Shown: one piece after another, positions 27,608 through 36,516 of the stretch
Layout: the number at the start of each line of letters is the position of its first letter
How positions within the stretch are numbered: the first letter of the stretch is position 1
From: Planktothrix tepida PCC 9214
GTDB lineage: Bacteria; Cyanobacteriota; Cyanobacteriia; Cyanobacteriales; Microcoleaceae
Length of the DNA: 64,000 nucleotides
NCBI RefSeq assembly: GCF_900009145.1
Contig: NZ_LN889796.1
Span: 217,609 to 281,608, forward strand
Direction of reading: 5' to 3'
Made by a program: the position numbers and the translations under genes
The notes under the pieces: model-generated
Databases searched by the model: none
Seen by the model: only the letters and a program-made list of their open reading frames with translations
Told to the model about the DNA's origin: nothing

Positions 27608-28015
27608 TTGAGCGACTCCTATATTCAATTATTACATAAAGCTATGGAATTTTTAACTCAGGATGAAGCCATTCAAGTGGATGCGGCGTTATTATCCTCT
27701 AAGGATAAGTTCTCAACGCGGTTAGCGATTTATGCGTTACGCTGTTTGAAACAAATTTCTCAAAGCGAAGATATTATTATTGAAGATATTAAACCCGAAC
27801 AAGTCCAGAATTGGGTTAGAAATGATTCTAGTTTTCAAGAAAATATTGAATTTGATGCCAATTTCGATAGTTTCTTTACTCAGTTATTAATGGCTTCATT
27901 AAATCCTTTAAAAAAAGCTTCAGAAGCCGAAAATATTCCAATTCAAAATTTAACGGTTAAACAGTTAATTCATTGGTTTGAACAGGAATCTAAGCAGAAT
28001 TTAGAGCAAGATTGA
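27608..28015 (+). CDS. Small helical protein of unknown function downstream of sufR
   Basis: 135 residues from a TTG at 27608; an ATG at 27644 (MEFLTQDEAIQVD) is the alternative start. All-helical, acidic and without Cys: DKFSTRLAIYALRCLKQI, then VRNDSSFQENIEFDANFDSF. No family recognised. It begins 6 bp after the sufR stop, so it may be co-transcribed and under SufR control. The heptamer array in sufR may have altered the spacing between the two. Confidence 0.65.
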   Translation: MSDSYIQLLHKAMEFLTQDEAIQVDAALLSSKDKFSTRLAIYALRCLKQISQSEDIIIEDIKPEQVQNWVRNDSSFQENIEFDANFDSFFTQLLMASLNPLKKASEAENIPIQNLTVKQLIHWFEQESKQNLEQD

Positions 28016-28185
28016 AAACTATATGAGACAACCAATAAATAAGAGAAAATTAACACATATGATTAACCTAGATACTATCCAGCAAGACATAATATCATCG
28101 TAGCTGGCAACAGTTAAAGATGAGTGATACAATTTAATCAAATTTGCATTTGGTGTTTCAAAATCAGAAGCAATAGGCTAATCCT

Positions 28186-28413
28186 ATGAATACCCTTGAC
28201 CAAGTATTAGAAACTGCTTTACAACTACCCTACGAACAGCAGGAAATGCTGATCAAAATTCTGCAAAACCGCCACCAAGAAAGTCGCCGCGCAGAAATGG
28301 CTGTGGATGCAAAAAAAAGTTTGGCTGATTTCCATGCCGGAAAATTTAGATACCAGTCAGCCCACGATATTGTTCTAACATTGCGCCAGTCTTTGCAGGA
28401 GCCAGAAGCATGA
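28186..28413 (+). CDS. Antitoxin of a RelE/ParE-type pair
   Basis: 75 residues. MNTLDQVLETALQLPYEQQE resembles the short antitoxins that cyanobacteria pair with RelE/YafQ-like toxins; the C-terminal half KKSLADFHAGKF and SAHDIVLTLRQSL is the toxin-wrapping segment. The stop overlaps the next ATG (ATGA). Its toxin is truncated, so this is another antitoxin without an intact partner. Confidence 0.65.
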   Translation: MNTLDQVLETALQLPYEQQEMLIKILQNRHQESRRAEMAVDAKKSLADFHAGKFRYQSAHDIVLTLRQSLQEPEA

Positions 28414-28553
28414 GAATGCTGGTTCTAACCCCAAAATTCAAACGGGCATTCCGCAAATTTGTAAAGCGAAACGCTGAACTCCAGCAACGCATTGAAGAAA
28501 CCCTTGAGCAAATTAGAGAACGAGAAATTTATCACAACTTGGTGTGTAGTTAA
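28410..28553 (+). pseudogene. Truncated RelE/ParE/YafQ-like toxin
   Basis: 47 codons: LVLTPKFKRAFRKFVKRN then LQQRIEETLEQI are the first two helices of RelE-superfamily toxins (usual length 85-95). The frame stops after YHNLVCS. In a shifted frame just beyond, KLRGDLYTVIS resembles the next conserved strand (typically HKL-G-L), so the gene suffered a frameshift with a small deletion. The beta-sheet and catalytic residues are missing. Confidence 0.75.
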
Positions 28554-28644
28554 ATTACGAGGCGACCTGTACACAGTCATCAGTCACCCGTGTGAATATT
28601 ATTATTTAAACTTTTGATAGACTATGCCCATCAAAACTTTATTC

Positions 28645-29106
28645 TTAAATTTTTTCAAGTCTTGTAATCTTATAAACTTGATGAGGCGGTTCAGAATGTA
28701 ATTCGATATAGAGCTTTCCATTATCCCAAGTGCTAATTGGGACAAGCAAAAAATTGAGCTTCACATCAAGTTCAATAACACCTTTGCAACAATCTGAAGT
28801 ATTTTCTGACAATCTATATACTTTAATTATAAGTTTTAATTGGCATAGATCAGGAACTTTTTTAAAAATTAAATCAAATGTTTTTAACAATTCTTCTCGG
28901 TTGCTAGTATAAAAAAAATTTCCTGAATAAGAGGTTGAAATCAGCTTTCCTATTTCCTCCAAATCCTTACTTTCATAAGCTTTTTTAAATCCTTGAAAAA
29001 ATGCTAAAGTATCACCACTAAGACCGTCAGGATTATTATCTTTGTTAAGAAATACATAGATATCTTTAGCGACTTGAATCAGAATAGAAATAGGAATATC
29101 AATCAT
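28645..29106 (-). CDS. Hypothetical NTF2-like protein
   Basis: 153 residues. The segment FQGFKKAYESKDLEEIGKLI, then SYSGNFFYTSNREELLKTFD resembles the NTF2/SnoaL-like start (helix, then strands), and the C-terminal half is strand-rich. Not confidently assigned. No signal peptide. It stands alone between the broken toxin and the abrB-vapC pair. Confidence 0.55.
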   Translation of the reverse strand: MIDIPISILIQVAKDIYVFLNKDNNPDGLSGDTLAFFQGFKKAYESKDLEEIGKLISTSYSGNFFYTSNREELLKTFDLIFKKVPDLCQLKLIIKVYRLSENTSDCCKGVIELDVKLNFLLVPISTWDNGKLYIELHSEPPHQVYKITRLEKI

Positions 29107-29215
29107 ATCTTCGCTAGTTAGATAGGTGGTATAAAAGTTAGAGTTTGCTTTGTGAGATATTATACCATGTTCTGTATTACAGCGATTTTCATACGGATGA
29201 AGTTCAGTAGGGACT

Positions 29216-29282
29216 AAAAAACCCGGTTTCTCAAAAAGCTTTTGTCTCCCAACTGAGATTGTTGTTAAGAAACCCGGTTTCT
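29216..29282. repeat. Paired AAACCCGGTTTCT palindromes
   Basis: AAAACCCGGTTTCTC near 29217-29231 and AGAAACCCGGTTTCT at 29268-29282, about 50 bp apart, upstream of the abrB-vapC pair. A GCGATCGC (HIP1) site follows at ~29342. Confidence 0.8.
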
Positions 29283-29394
29283 CAGCATTGAGTATACCTA
29301 AAAAGAGTGTTTTGGGGCTCGCTTTTAATCATGGTCAAGAGAGCGATCGCTTAAGATATAATCAAAACAACCCATCTCAGAAAATAGCTCAATC

Positions 29395-29643
29395 ATGAAA
29401 ACACAACTTAATCAAGAGGGACAGATTACTATACCTTCTAAAATTCGTGAGCGTTTAGAACTGAAACAGGGAGATGAATTCCTATTAATTGTTACCGGAA
29501 ATGAAATTAGGTTACAACCCATTAAAAGAAAACGGCTGAGTGAATTCCGAGGAGTTTTACCCGCCACTCAAGCTTATCCGGGTAAGACAACTATACGCCA
29601 AGCTGTAGCTCAATCTTTAGCTCAGAAATCTAATCAGTTATAA
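29395..29643 (+). CDS. AbrB/MazE-type antitoxin
   Basis: 82 residues with a swapped-hairpin SpoVT-AbrB domain: LNQEGQITIPSKIRERLELKQGDEFLL split as GQITIPSKIRERLEL and GDEFLLIVTGNEIRL. The C-terminal tail binds the toxin. Two bases separate its stop from the PIN toxin start. Likely autorepressor. Confidence 0.85.
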   Translation: MKTQLNQEGQITIPSKIRERLELKQGDEFLLIVTGNEIRLQPIKRKRLSEFRGVLPATQAYPGKTTIRQAVAQSLAQKSNQL

Positions 29644-29645
29644 TC

Positions 29646-30041
29646 ATGAGTAATTATTGGGTAGATGCCAATATTTTATTAAGGTTCATTACTAATGATC
29701 CTCTCGCTCTCGCTGAACGAGCTGCTAAATTTTTACAGAAAGCTGAACAAGGAGAAATTACACTCAAGGTATCTTCAATTGTTGTGGCTGAAGTGGTTTG
29801 GGTATTAATTTCTTTTTATGGTTATTCTCGACAACAAGTTGCAGATGTTTTGATAGGTTTGTTAACATCAGAGGGTATTATTCTTGAATCTAGTGAGCAA
29901 GTAATAACAGCCCTTGATAGTATGGCAACAGCAAATGTTGATTTTGTTGATGCTTATCTTGCAGAAGTAGCTCGTAAAGAAAATGAATTTATTGCTTCTT
30001 TTGATCGAGATTTCAAACGTTTAGATATACCTTATATATAG
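29646..30041 (+). CDS. vapC: PIN-domain toxin (VapC), 3' end clipped by IS630
   Basis: 131 residues, PIN fold with acidic residues in YWVDANILLRF (Asp), VVAEVVWVL (Glu), VDFVDAYLAEVA (Asp) and SFDRDFKRL (Asp). VapC toxins cleave tRNA or other structured RNA. The stop TAG at 30039-30041 is formed by the insertion junction of the IS630 element. Removing the element plus one TA restores YIEPD followed by TAA, a normal ending for this family, so about three residues were lost. Activity may survive because all acidic residues remain. Confidence 0.85.
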   Translation: MSNYWVDANILLRFITNDPLALAERAAKFLQKAEQGEITLKVSSIVVAEVVWVLISFYGYSRQQVADVLIGLLTSEGIILESSEQVITALDSMATANVDFVDAYLAEVARKENEFIASFDRDFKRLDIPYI

Positions 30042-31187
30042 CAGTCCTAAATCATTATCAAGAGCATGATATAATGATATACACTACTTGATTATAACAA
30101 TAAAAATTATGAATGGCTTACAACAGGCAGAAAAAGAGGGGAACAAAGAAATAGCTGAATTAGAAATTTTAATTGAGAGTAATCTTTCGGCAAGAGAACT
30201 AAAACGAGCAATAGCTGTCAGGATGGCACTCACCGGTAAAATTTACCGTGAAATCAGCCAAATTTTAGGCGTAAGCGAATTTTTTATTGGGTATTGGAAA
30301 AAAGTTTTTAAAGTCAAAGGAATCGCCGGGTTAAAACTAGGATATAAAGGCTCAAAAGGGTATTTAAGTATTCAACAAAAAACAGAAGTAATTGAGTGGT
30401 TAAAGAATAAAAAGTATTGGGATTTAGATGAGTTAGTTATTTATGTGGAGCAAGAATTTGGGGTAATATATAAATCCAAACAAAGCTACTATAAACTGTT
30501 TGAGCAGGCAAATATTAGTTGGAAGAAGTCTCAGAAAGTGAATCCCAAATTTAGCGAAGAGCAGGTAAAAAAAAAGAGAGAAGAAATTAATGAGATGTTA
30601 TCGAAACAAAAGACTGGCATAGAATCGGGGGAAGTAATAGTATTTTTTTTAGATGAATGTCATCTACTTCATGGAGATGTTAAGGGCTACGTTTGGGGTC
30701 AATCAAATCTAAGAATTGAAGTTCCAATTACCAATGAAAAAGAGCGACAAACTTATTTTGGAGCACTGAATTATCAAAGTAAAAGATTCCACGTTCAAAG
30801 TTACCCATCTGGGGATGGAAAATCAACAGTTGAATTTATAAAATACTTACAAAACCAATATAAAAACAAGAAAATTATCTTAATTTGGGATGGAGCCACC
30901 TATCATAGATTTGGAGAATTTAGAAAATTTTTATCAGAAATAAATGGGGATAAAGAACCTGATGATTTTTTAATTACTTGTATTTTATTTGCTCCTAATG
31001 CTCCGCAACAAAATCCGGTTGAAGATATTTGGTTACAAGCGAAAAACTTTTTGAGGAAGTATTGGTATTTATGCAAGTCGTTTAAGATTATCAAATTTTT
31101 GTTTGAGTTCTTTACCAAAGAACATAAATTTGATTTTCCCAAAATTCATCAGTATACTTATACATAGAAAATCATTTAGGATTGCTA
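30039..31187 (+). mobile_element. IS630-family insertion sequence
   Basis: TAGCAGTCCTAAATCATT at the left and the inverse of TAGCAATCCTAAATGATT at the right (16 of 18 match), flanked by TA dinucleotides as expected for IS630/Tc1-mariner TA targets. About 1.15 kb with one transposase gene. The exact boundary is ambiguous by 2 bp because both ends read TATA. Confidence 0.88.
30109..31167 (+). CDS. IS630-family transposase
   Basis: About 352 residues from the ATG at 30109 (an in-frame TTG at 30088 is unlikely). N-terminal helix-turn-helix (IYREISQILGVSEFFIGYWK), second winged helix (VEQEFGVIYKSKQSYYKLF), then the DDE core: FFLDECHLLHGD, ILIWDGATYHRF, and APQQNPVEDIWLQAK with the third acidic residue. 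All catalytic positions are intact and TIRs are present, so the element may still be mobile. Confidence 0.93.
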   Translation: MNGLQQAEKEGNKEIAELEILIESNLSARELKRAIAVRMALTGKIYREISQILGVSEFFIGYWKKVFKVKGIAGLKLGYKGSKGYLSIQQKTEVIEWLKNKKYWDLDELVIYVEQEFGVIYKSKQSYYKLFEQANISWKKSQKVNPKFSEEQVKKKREEINEMLSKQKTGIESGEVIVFFLDECHLLHGDVKGYVWGQSNLRIEVPITNEKERQTYFGALNYQSKRFHVQSYPSGDGKSTVEFIKYLQNQYKNKKIILIWDGATYHRFGEFRKFLSEINGDKEPDDFLITCILFAPNAPQQNPVEDIWLQAKNFLRKYWYLCKSFKIIKFLFEFFTKEHKFDFPKIHQYTYT

Positions 31188-31302
31188 TAGAGCCAGATTA
31201 ATTAATTTTTGGTTGGTTCATTGGAATCAATTAATCTATTATACTAGACTACCAATTTCTATCATGACAACGTGATAATTTTAGGAAAAGGGATAGTATA
31301 AA

Positions 31303-31335
31303 ACCCCAGTTTCTCAGGGAGGCTGGGGTATTTTA
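31303..31335. terminator. Hairpin terminator downstream of the amylase remnant
   Basis: ACCCCAG (31303-31309) pairs with CTGGGGT (31323-31329), with ATTTTA on one side and TTTTATAC on the other strand. Confidence 0.7.
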
Positions 31336-31350
31336 ATAAGGTTGATAAGA

Positions 31351-32277
31351 TTACGCTAGAATTACCATTCCCGCCGGGGGTAAGTTCACATGAACGGCGG
31401 TTCGATTTTGATACAGTTCAACGGTATCAATACGGAATCCATCACAATCACTTAAGGCAATCCAATATTGATAAACCTTAATAATAGCGGATAAAACTTC
31501 ATCTTTTGAAAGGCAAAGATCTTTTAAATCAAAAAAGTCACCCCGGCGGAATTCAACATCTGGGTGCATGACATTTTCCCAAGCAGCTGCGTCCCAATGT
31601 TCAATTTTTCCGGCGCGAGTATACCAGTCCCAATTTTGAAATTCTTGCGGCCAAACGCCATCTTCAATAGACTGGGGTTTATCAATACAGTCTCCAGTTT
31701 GAGAACGCCATCCAGCAACCGGATGAGCCGGAGAATAGCGATAGGAAAGGGTATCTTTGTGTTCACCGTTTTCGTCTTGATAAAACCAGTTATTTCCGGT
31801 GTGATTATAAATAATATCGAGTAAAACGTACATTCCCCGTTCATGGGCCGCATCAACTAAATCTCTTAAATCTTGACGAGTTCCAAACCGAGGATCTATT
31901 TCTAAAAAGTTTTGAATTCCATAGCCATGATAGGTTTGTAAATCACACCGTTGTTTCCAAATTGGGCCGATCCAAAGGGTAGTTATACCGAGTTCTTTTA
32001 AGTAATCTAATTTACTTTCAATTCCTTTTAATGTTCCCCCTGAAAACTTGGTTCCAGCTTTCATCCAAGCTGCTTTATCTAGGGTTTTCCAGTCTTCGGG
32101 ATGATGGCGATCGAACAGGGGGCGTTTGGATTCTTCCCCATCACTGAAGCGATCTGGTAACAGAAAATACAAGATTTGATCGCGCCAGTCGTCAGGGCTG
32201 GGATAAACTTTACCACGAGGTTTTAAATTAACTTCTGATAAGTTTGTTGGGGCTGAAAATTCCACAGGTGTTGTCAT
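31351..32277 (-). pseudogene. GH13 alpha-amylase-family gene with internal deletion
   Basis: 308 codons remain. The N-terminal (beta/alpha)8 part is clear: ILYFLLPDRFSDG, then GITTLWIGPIW, LLDIIYNHTGN (region I) and DGFRIDTVE (region II, nucleophile Asp). Directly after DTVE the sequence jumps to NRTAVHVNLPPAGMVILA, which reads like the last strand of domain C. About half the usual length is gone in frame, including the acid/base Glu and third catalytic Asp. The open frame looks healthy, but the product cannot be an active amylase. Confidence 0.8.
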
Positions 32278-32521
32278 GGTGAGTCCCTTGATAGTAATAA
32301 ATTTTGCTCAACAGGTAGAAATGAAAATAACAACTTAAAGAACATTCCCTCAAGAGGATTTTCACCCCTAAGTTGTGATTTCCTTTCGTTGATTCAAGGG
32401 GTTTTATACCCATTCAGAACAAAATACTAAATTGAACTCACAAGACTTGACACCCCCAGAGGCATAGCCTGTTTTTAACTAACGAGAACCCCGATTTTGA
32501 TCTAACGCTTGATACCCTGAT

Positions 32522-33853
32522 CTATTGGGGTTTTTGAATAATCATTTCTACAACTCGCCGTTTAGCAATGGGGTCAATTCCCAGTAAGCGAATATAATCT
32601 TGGGGATGTTCCGTTAAACAAGTTTCAATTCCTCGAAGAATATCTCCTTCTGATTGATTACCATTTAACCCGCAGCTATTCCAAGATCCGGTTTTAAACC
32701 GTCGTTTATCGGCGTATTCTAATCCAACCCGATAGCCACTGGATATAATCTGATCAATTTGTTCTAAGACTTCAATCCCTAAATTTGTACTAACGAATTT
32801 TCCCCCACTCACTAATGTACTGCCACTGGCATCTCCTTGCATTACGGTTGCCCCTGTACTATTAATACTATGGGGAGGCATAATGGGATTATAGGGGTTA
32901 TGAGGAATGGGATTTAACGATTGTTGACGATTTTCTTGGGGAATGGGGGAAGCTCCAAATTGACTATTAAACGTGCGAAATTGATTATATTCTTCGACTA
33001 ATCGCATTTCTTGAATCCGTTTTTGTTCCGCAACCATCAGTTGACCCATTTCAATTAAATGGGGTAGTTTAAAGTTGGGTTTCTGGAATTCAGGAGCTTT
33101 TTCCGCACTATTCACAATCCGTTTAGAAATACGTTCAACTCCCTGTTTATGAATAAAATCTCGAATTTGTTCATCATAAATTCGCGATCGCACAGCACTA
33201 AAAAAGTCAATGGATTGTTCAGGGAAAGTATCAACTAATTGAGTAATATCTTGTTGGGATAATTCATCGGTTTGGAAAATTCCCCGTAACACGCCAATGC
33301 GTTCCTCCCTTGTAGGTTCCCAATAAAATTTTTCCATGCGTCCATCCCGAATTAAGGGCGCGTATAATGTGGAAAAATCATTTCCGGTGACAATAATGGG
33401 AATCCGATGTAAGGGGGTTTCATCATAACTTCCCGGTAATTGAACATTAGTGGGATTATCCGCAATATTCATTAATGTAGCGTTCACTAATTGCGTATTC
33501 ACGGTATATTGAGTACCCGAATCAAACCGTCCAGCACCCGCATCTAAATCATTAATAAATAAAGCACACATTTGTCCCCGAACTTTCACTTGTTCCGAGG
33601 CTTCCCGATATCTTAATCGAATTAATCGCGCCGGATCTCCCGCATCAGGACTTTCTAATTCCCCACCGGATATCATCACGGGTTCAAATCCCATTTTCTC
33701 AAAAACTAATTCACATTGAAAGGTTTTTCCTTCTCCCTTGCGTCCGTGAATTCCTAATATTAGAGGAACCCGGACACCAGGTAATTGTAAGAAATTTTTG
33801 GTGATATGAACAGCCAGTTTATCGAGAAAGCGAGGTGAAATATAATAAGACAT
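32522..33853 (-). CDS. rca: Rubisco activase with C-terminal SSUL domain
   Basis: 443 residues. AAA+ core: LGIHGRKGEGKT (Walker A, ~36-43), LFINDLDAGAGRFD (Walker B), IIVTGNDFSTLYAPLIRDGRMEKFYW (sensor and Arg region, here given across two motifs NDFSTLYAPLIRDGR and MEKFYW). A Pro/Asn/Gln-rich linker (~290-345) leads to a Rubisco-small-subunit-like domain (~355-443: YADKRRFKTGSWNSC, YIRLLGIDP). SSUL domains dock Rca to Rubisco in carboxysomes. Cys394 and Cys412 are spaced 18 residues apart, as the redox pair of CcmM SSUL1. No rbc genes are adjacent. Confidence 0.95.
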   Translation of the reverse strand: MSYYISPRFLDKLAVHITKNFLQLPGVRVPLILGIHGRKGEGKTFQCELVFEKMGFEPVMISGGELESPDAGDPARLIRLRYREASEQVKVRGQMCALFINDLDAGAGRFDSGTQYTVNTQLVNATLMNIADNPTNVQLPGSYDETPLHRIPIIVTGNDFSTLYAPLIRDGRMEKFYWEPTREERIGVLRGIFQTDELSQQDITQLVDTFPEQSIDFFSAVRSRIYDEQIRDFIHKQGVERISKRIVNSAEKAPEFQKPNFKLPHLIEMGQLMVAEQKRIQEMRLVEEYNQFRTFNSQFGASPIPQENRQQSLNPIPHNPYNPIMPPHSINSTGATVMQGDASGSTLVSGGKFVSTNLGIEVLEQIDQIISSGYRVGLEYADKRRFKTGSWNSCGLNGNQSEGDILRGIETCLTEHPQDYIRLLGIDPIAKRRVVEMIIQKPQ

Positions 33854-33971
33854 ATTGAAAATGACACAACAGTTTAAATTCGGTGCCCTAGTTTGATTTT
33901 ACGATGAAAGGAACCTAAAATTAACCGTTATTAACATCTATCTTTAGAAATAGATTTAAGAAAAAATGTGG

Positions 33972-33990
33972 AACAGGCATCTTGCCTGTT
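33972..33990. repeat. AACAGGCATCTTGCCTGTT hairpin repeat, copy 1
   Basis: AACAGGC/GCCTGTT with a 5-base loop; identical 19 bases occur at 54110-54128. Confidence 0.85.
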
Positions 33991-34015
33991 AACCCTGTTA
34001 ACCTGTGATCAGGGT

Positions 34016-34165
34016 TTAGCGGATCAGTTCATTAGACTTTTTTTCGGGGGTTTCTTGCTTATCTAGCCAATCTAATAAGCGTTTTGACACTTTCAATTGA
34101 TTATTGAGAATTTCATCTGTCGCTACAATTACACCTAAGAGTATGGTTAAAGAAATAATATCCAT
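34016..34165 (-). CDS. Small hypothetical protein (49 aa)
   Basis: ATG at 34165 with a GAGGG site 8 bases upstream, 49 codons and stop at 34016. The first ~17 residues are hydrophobic (ISLTILLGVIVAT), then a charged helix (SKRLLDWLDKQETPEKKS). Too short to place in a family. The good ribosome-binding site and the two operator-like palindromes directly upstream argue that it is a real gene, perhaps a small membrane-associated protein controlled by a TetR-type repressor. Confidence 0.5.
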   Translation of the reverse strand: MDIISLTILLGVIVATDEILNNQLKVSKRLLDWLDKQETPEKKSNELIR

Positions 34166-34190
34166 GAGTAAACCCTCACGCTAATTAACT

Positions 34191-34236
34191 AGACCGTATA
34201 GTCTTTTCCTAAAATTAGGATAGACTGTACCGTCTA
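34191..34236. promoter_or_regulatory. Two TetR-type palindromes 30 bp apart
   Basis: AGAC-CGTATA-GTCT at 34191-34204 and TAGAC-TGTACC-GTCTA at 34221-34236, with CCTAAAATTAGG, a third palindrome, between them. The half-site AGAC/GTCT with 6-bp spacer is typical of TetR-family operators. They lie 26-71 bp upstream of the 49-aa gene. Confidence 0.65.
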
Positions 34237-34298
34237 GTTTTGTCAAGCCTTGAAATATAGCTTAACTTCAAATATACTACATCAGAGAGGACATTCGG

Positions 34299-34973
34299 TC
34301 ATAGTCGGAGTTGGGGGGCGATTTGATGAACCAGAATGCTAGTTAATCCACTTGTAATAAATTGCACCCCAATAGAAGCAACCAGTAAGCCTAAAATCCG
34401 AGTCGCAATACTTAACCCCACATTACCTAATATTCGTTGCAACCATTGTCCTGAAAGCAAAATGGCACAGACAATAGATGAAATAAAGACACAAACAGCA
34501 GCCAATTCAACAATCTGAAATCCATCTTTGTTAGCCTGAATTTCATTGGCATAGAGAATCACATTGGCAATTACACCTGGCCCCACCAGCAGGGGCATTG
34601 CCAAGGGAATCACAATCTTTCTATAAACAGACTTCGCTTCTTCCAAATCACTTTGATTGTCCTGTTCAGCAACATCTTGCACCTTACCTTTCATATTACC
34701 TGTTACCAAGTTAATCCCAATTAGTAACAGCAAAATACCCCCAGCAATTCGGAATGAATCTAAGGTAATGCCAAAGAACTGAAGGAGAGACGATCCCGTC
34801 AATAAAAACAGCAGAAGCAAGCCTAATACAGTGAGTGAAAGTAAGACTGCGAGCCATTTTTGTACCCCTTTGTTTTCTTTAGCGGTGTAACTGATAAAAA
34901 CGGGCAAAACCCCCAAAGGATTGAGCAGTGCAAATAAACTAGCTGCAAATGTACTGAGAAGTTGTGTATCCAT
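34299..34973 (-). CDS. MarC-family integral membrane protein
   Basis: 224 residues with six predicted transmembrane helices. Typical MarC segments: LFALLNPLGVLPVFISYT, FRIAGGILLLLIGINL, VIPLAMPLLVGPGVIANVIL, and IATRILGLLVASIGVQFI. The family was once tied to multiple antibiotic resistance, but its transport substrate is unknown. Downstream of the sugar transporter and glucosidase genes on the same strand, possibly the tail of that operon, though a heptamer array separates it from the MFS gene. Confidence 0.9.
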   Translation of the reverse strand: MDTQLLSTFAASLFALLNPLGVLPVFISYTAKENKGVQKWLAVLLSLTVLGLLLLFLLTGSSLLQFFGITLDSFRIAGGILLLLIGINLVTGNMKGKVQDVAEQDNQSDLEEAKSVYRKIVIPLAMPLLVGPGVIANVILYANEIQANKDGFQIVELAAVCVFISSIVCAILLSGQWLQRILGNVGLSIATRILGLLVASIGVQFITSGLTSILVHQIAPQLRL

Positions 34974-34989
34974 TAATGGTATTTCTTAC

Positions 34990-35032
34990 TGTTCCCTGTT
35001 CCCTGTTCCCTCTTCCCTGTTCCCTGTTCCCT
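34990..35032. repeat. GTTCCCT heptamer array
   Basis: Six tandem units of GTTCCCT (one reading CTTCCCT) between the MFS and marC genes. Confidence 0.92.
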
Positions 35033-35047
35033 TAGTTTCAGAATCCG

Positions 35048-36445
35048 CTATTTGAGATGATGGGTTTTCAATTCTTCTTGAATTTGCTCCAGCGTCCGAC
35101 CTTTGGTTTCTGGAACCAGTAAGTAGGTAAAGACTACCGAGCAAAGGGTAAGTACAGCATAGAGCCAGAAGGCACCCGGACGCCCCAAGGCGTTGACAAT
35201 AGAGAGGAACGTCATCGCCACGATTAGGTTTGCGCCCCAGTTGGCAACCGTCGCCACACTCATAGCTTTAGAGCGAATATTAAGCGGATAAATCTCAGAA
35301 ATTAACAGCCAGAACACAGGGCCTAAACCAATGGCAAACGATGCCACATACAGCATTAGAATTATAACAACCGCAACACCCAGAGACGAAGCTAGTTGGG
35401 GCAATTGAAAGGAAACTGCCAATAAAGCCAGAGAAATTGCCATCCCAATCAAACTGGTTAACAGCAAGGGTCGCCGTCCGGCTCGATCAACAAACCAAGA
35501 GCCAACAATAGTAAACAGCACGTTAATCACCCCGACCCCCGTTGTTGCTAGAATTGAAGCCCCAGCCGATTTTAAACCGGAAAATTCCATAATCGTCGGT
35601 GCGTAGTAAATCACGGTATTAATTCCGGTGACTTGCTGGAAGATTGCCAACCCAATGCCAATCATCAACGGTAATCGTAATGCGGGTTTAAGCAAATCAG
35701 ACCATTGCGATGAACCTTCCGTTGCCAAACTACTGTGAATCTCCTCCAGTTCTGCATCGACATTTTGAGTACCGCGAATCTGATGTAACACCTTGCGCGC
35801 CTGTCCGCCCCGATTTCGCATGATCAACCAACGGGGACTATCGGGCATTTTTGCCATCCCCAAAGCCAGTGCTAAAGCGGGAACAATTGCCAACCCTAGC
35901 ATCAGACGCCAACCCTCTGACACATTAGTAAACAGGTAATCGACCCAATAAGACAGCAAAATTCCCAGGGTTAAGGCTAATTGATTCAGGAAAACCAGTG
36001 TTCCCCGAATACTCTTAGGTGCAACTTCCGAAATGTACATTGGAGAAATAAAAGACGCGATCCCAATTCCAACCCCAACAATAACCCGTCCGATCACCAA
36101 AATCGTTAGGTTAGGGGTAAAGGCTGTTAACAACGCACCCAAACCAAAAATGATGCCAGCGAGAATAATCATGTGTCGCCGTCCAAAGCGATCGCCCAGC
36201 AGTCCACCTAAAGCCGCTCCGGTCACTGAACCCACCAGCACCGAACTGACGACAAATTCCTGCATGGTGGAATCTAAGCGAAATTGCTCTTTAATGAACA
36301 AAATTGCTCCTGAAATGACCCCCGTATCGTAGCCAAACAGCAGTCCGCCAATAGCTGCGATCGCCGAAACAATAATGACAAACCGAGAGACCTGATGATG
36401 GGTTCCAGATGGAACAGGTTGAGAGGTTGATGATGTTTGCGCCAT
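35048..36445 (-). CDS. Sugar porter family MFS transporter
   Basis: 465 residues, 12 transmembrane helices. Sugar-porter marks: GYDTGVISGAILFIKEQF, DRFGRRHMI (loop 2-3), PDSPRWL (loop 6-7), QQVTGINTVIYYAPTI (helix 7), DRAGRRPLLL and PETKGRTLEQIQ at the end. Related to proton/hexose symporters such as GalP and XylE. It follows the GH63-like glucosidase gene on the same strand (71 bp), so it may import the glucose or disaccharide that enzyme handles. Codons use more C/G than the flanking chromosomal genes, compatible with transfer. Confidence 0.92.
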   Translation of the reverse strand: MAQTSSTSQPVPSGTHHQVSRFVIIVSAIAAIGGLLFGYDTGVISGAILFIKEQFRLDSTMQEFVVSSVLVGSVTGAALGGLLGDRFGRRHMIILAGIIFGLGALLTAFTPNLTILVIGRVIVGVGIGIASFISPMYISEVAPKSIRGTLVFLNQLALTLGILLSYWVDYLFTNVSEGWRLMLGLAIVPALALALGMAKMPDSPRWLIMRNRGGQARKVLHQIRGTQNVDAELEEIHSSLATEGSSQWSDLLKPALRLPLMIGIGLAIFQQVTGINTVIYYAPTIMEFSGLKSAGASILATTGVGVINVLFTIVGSWFVDRAGRRPLLLTSLIGMAISLALLAVSFQLPQLASSLGVAVVIILMLYVASFAIGLGPVFWLLISEIYPLNIRSKAMSVATVANWGANLIVAMTFLSIVNALGRPGAFWLYAVLTLCSVVFTYLLVPETKGRTLEQIQEELKTHHLK

Positions 36446-36516
36446 AATAACAATCCTGATAATCGTGGGATTTCAATGGTTAATCTGCTGAAAATTGAGT
36501 GATGAAATCAGGGGAG

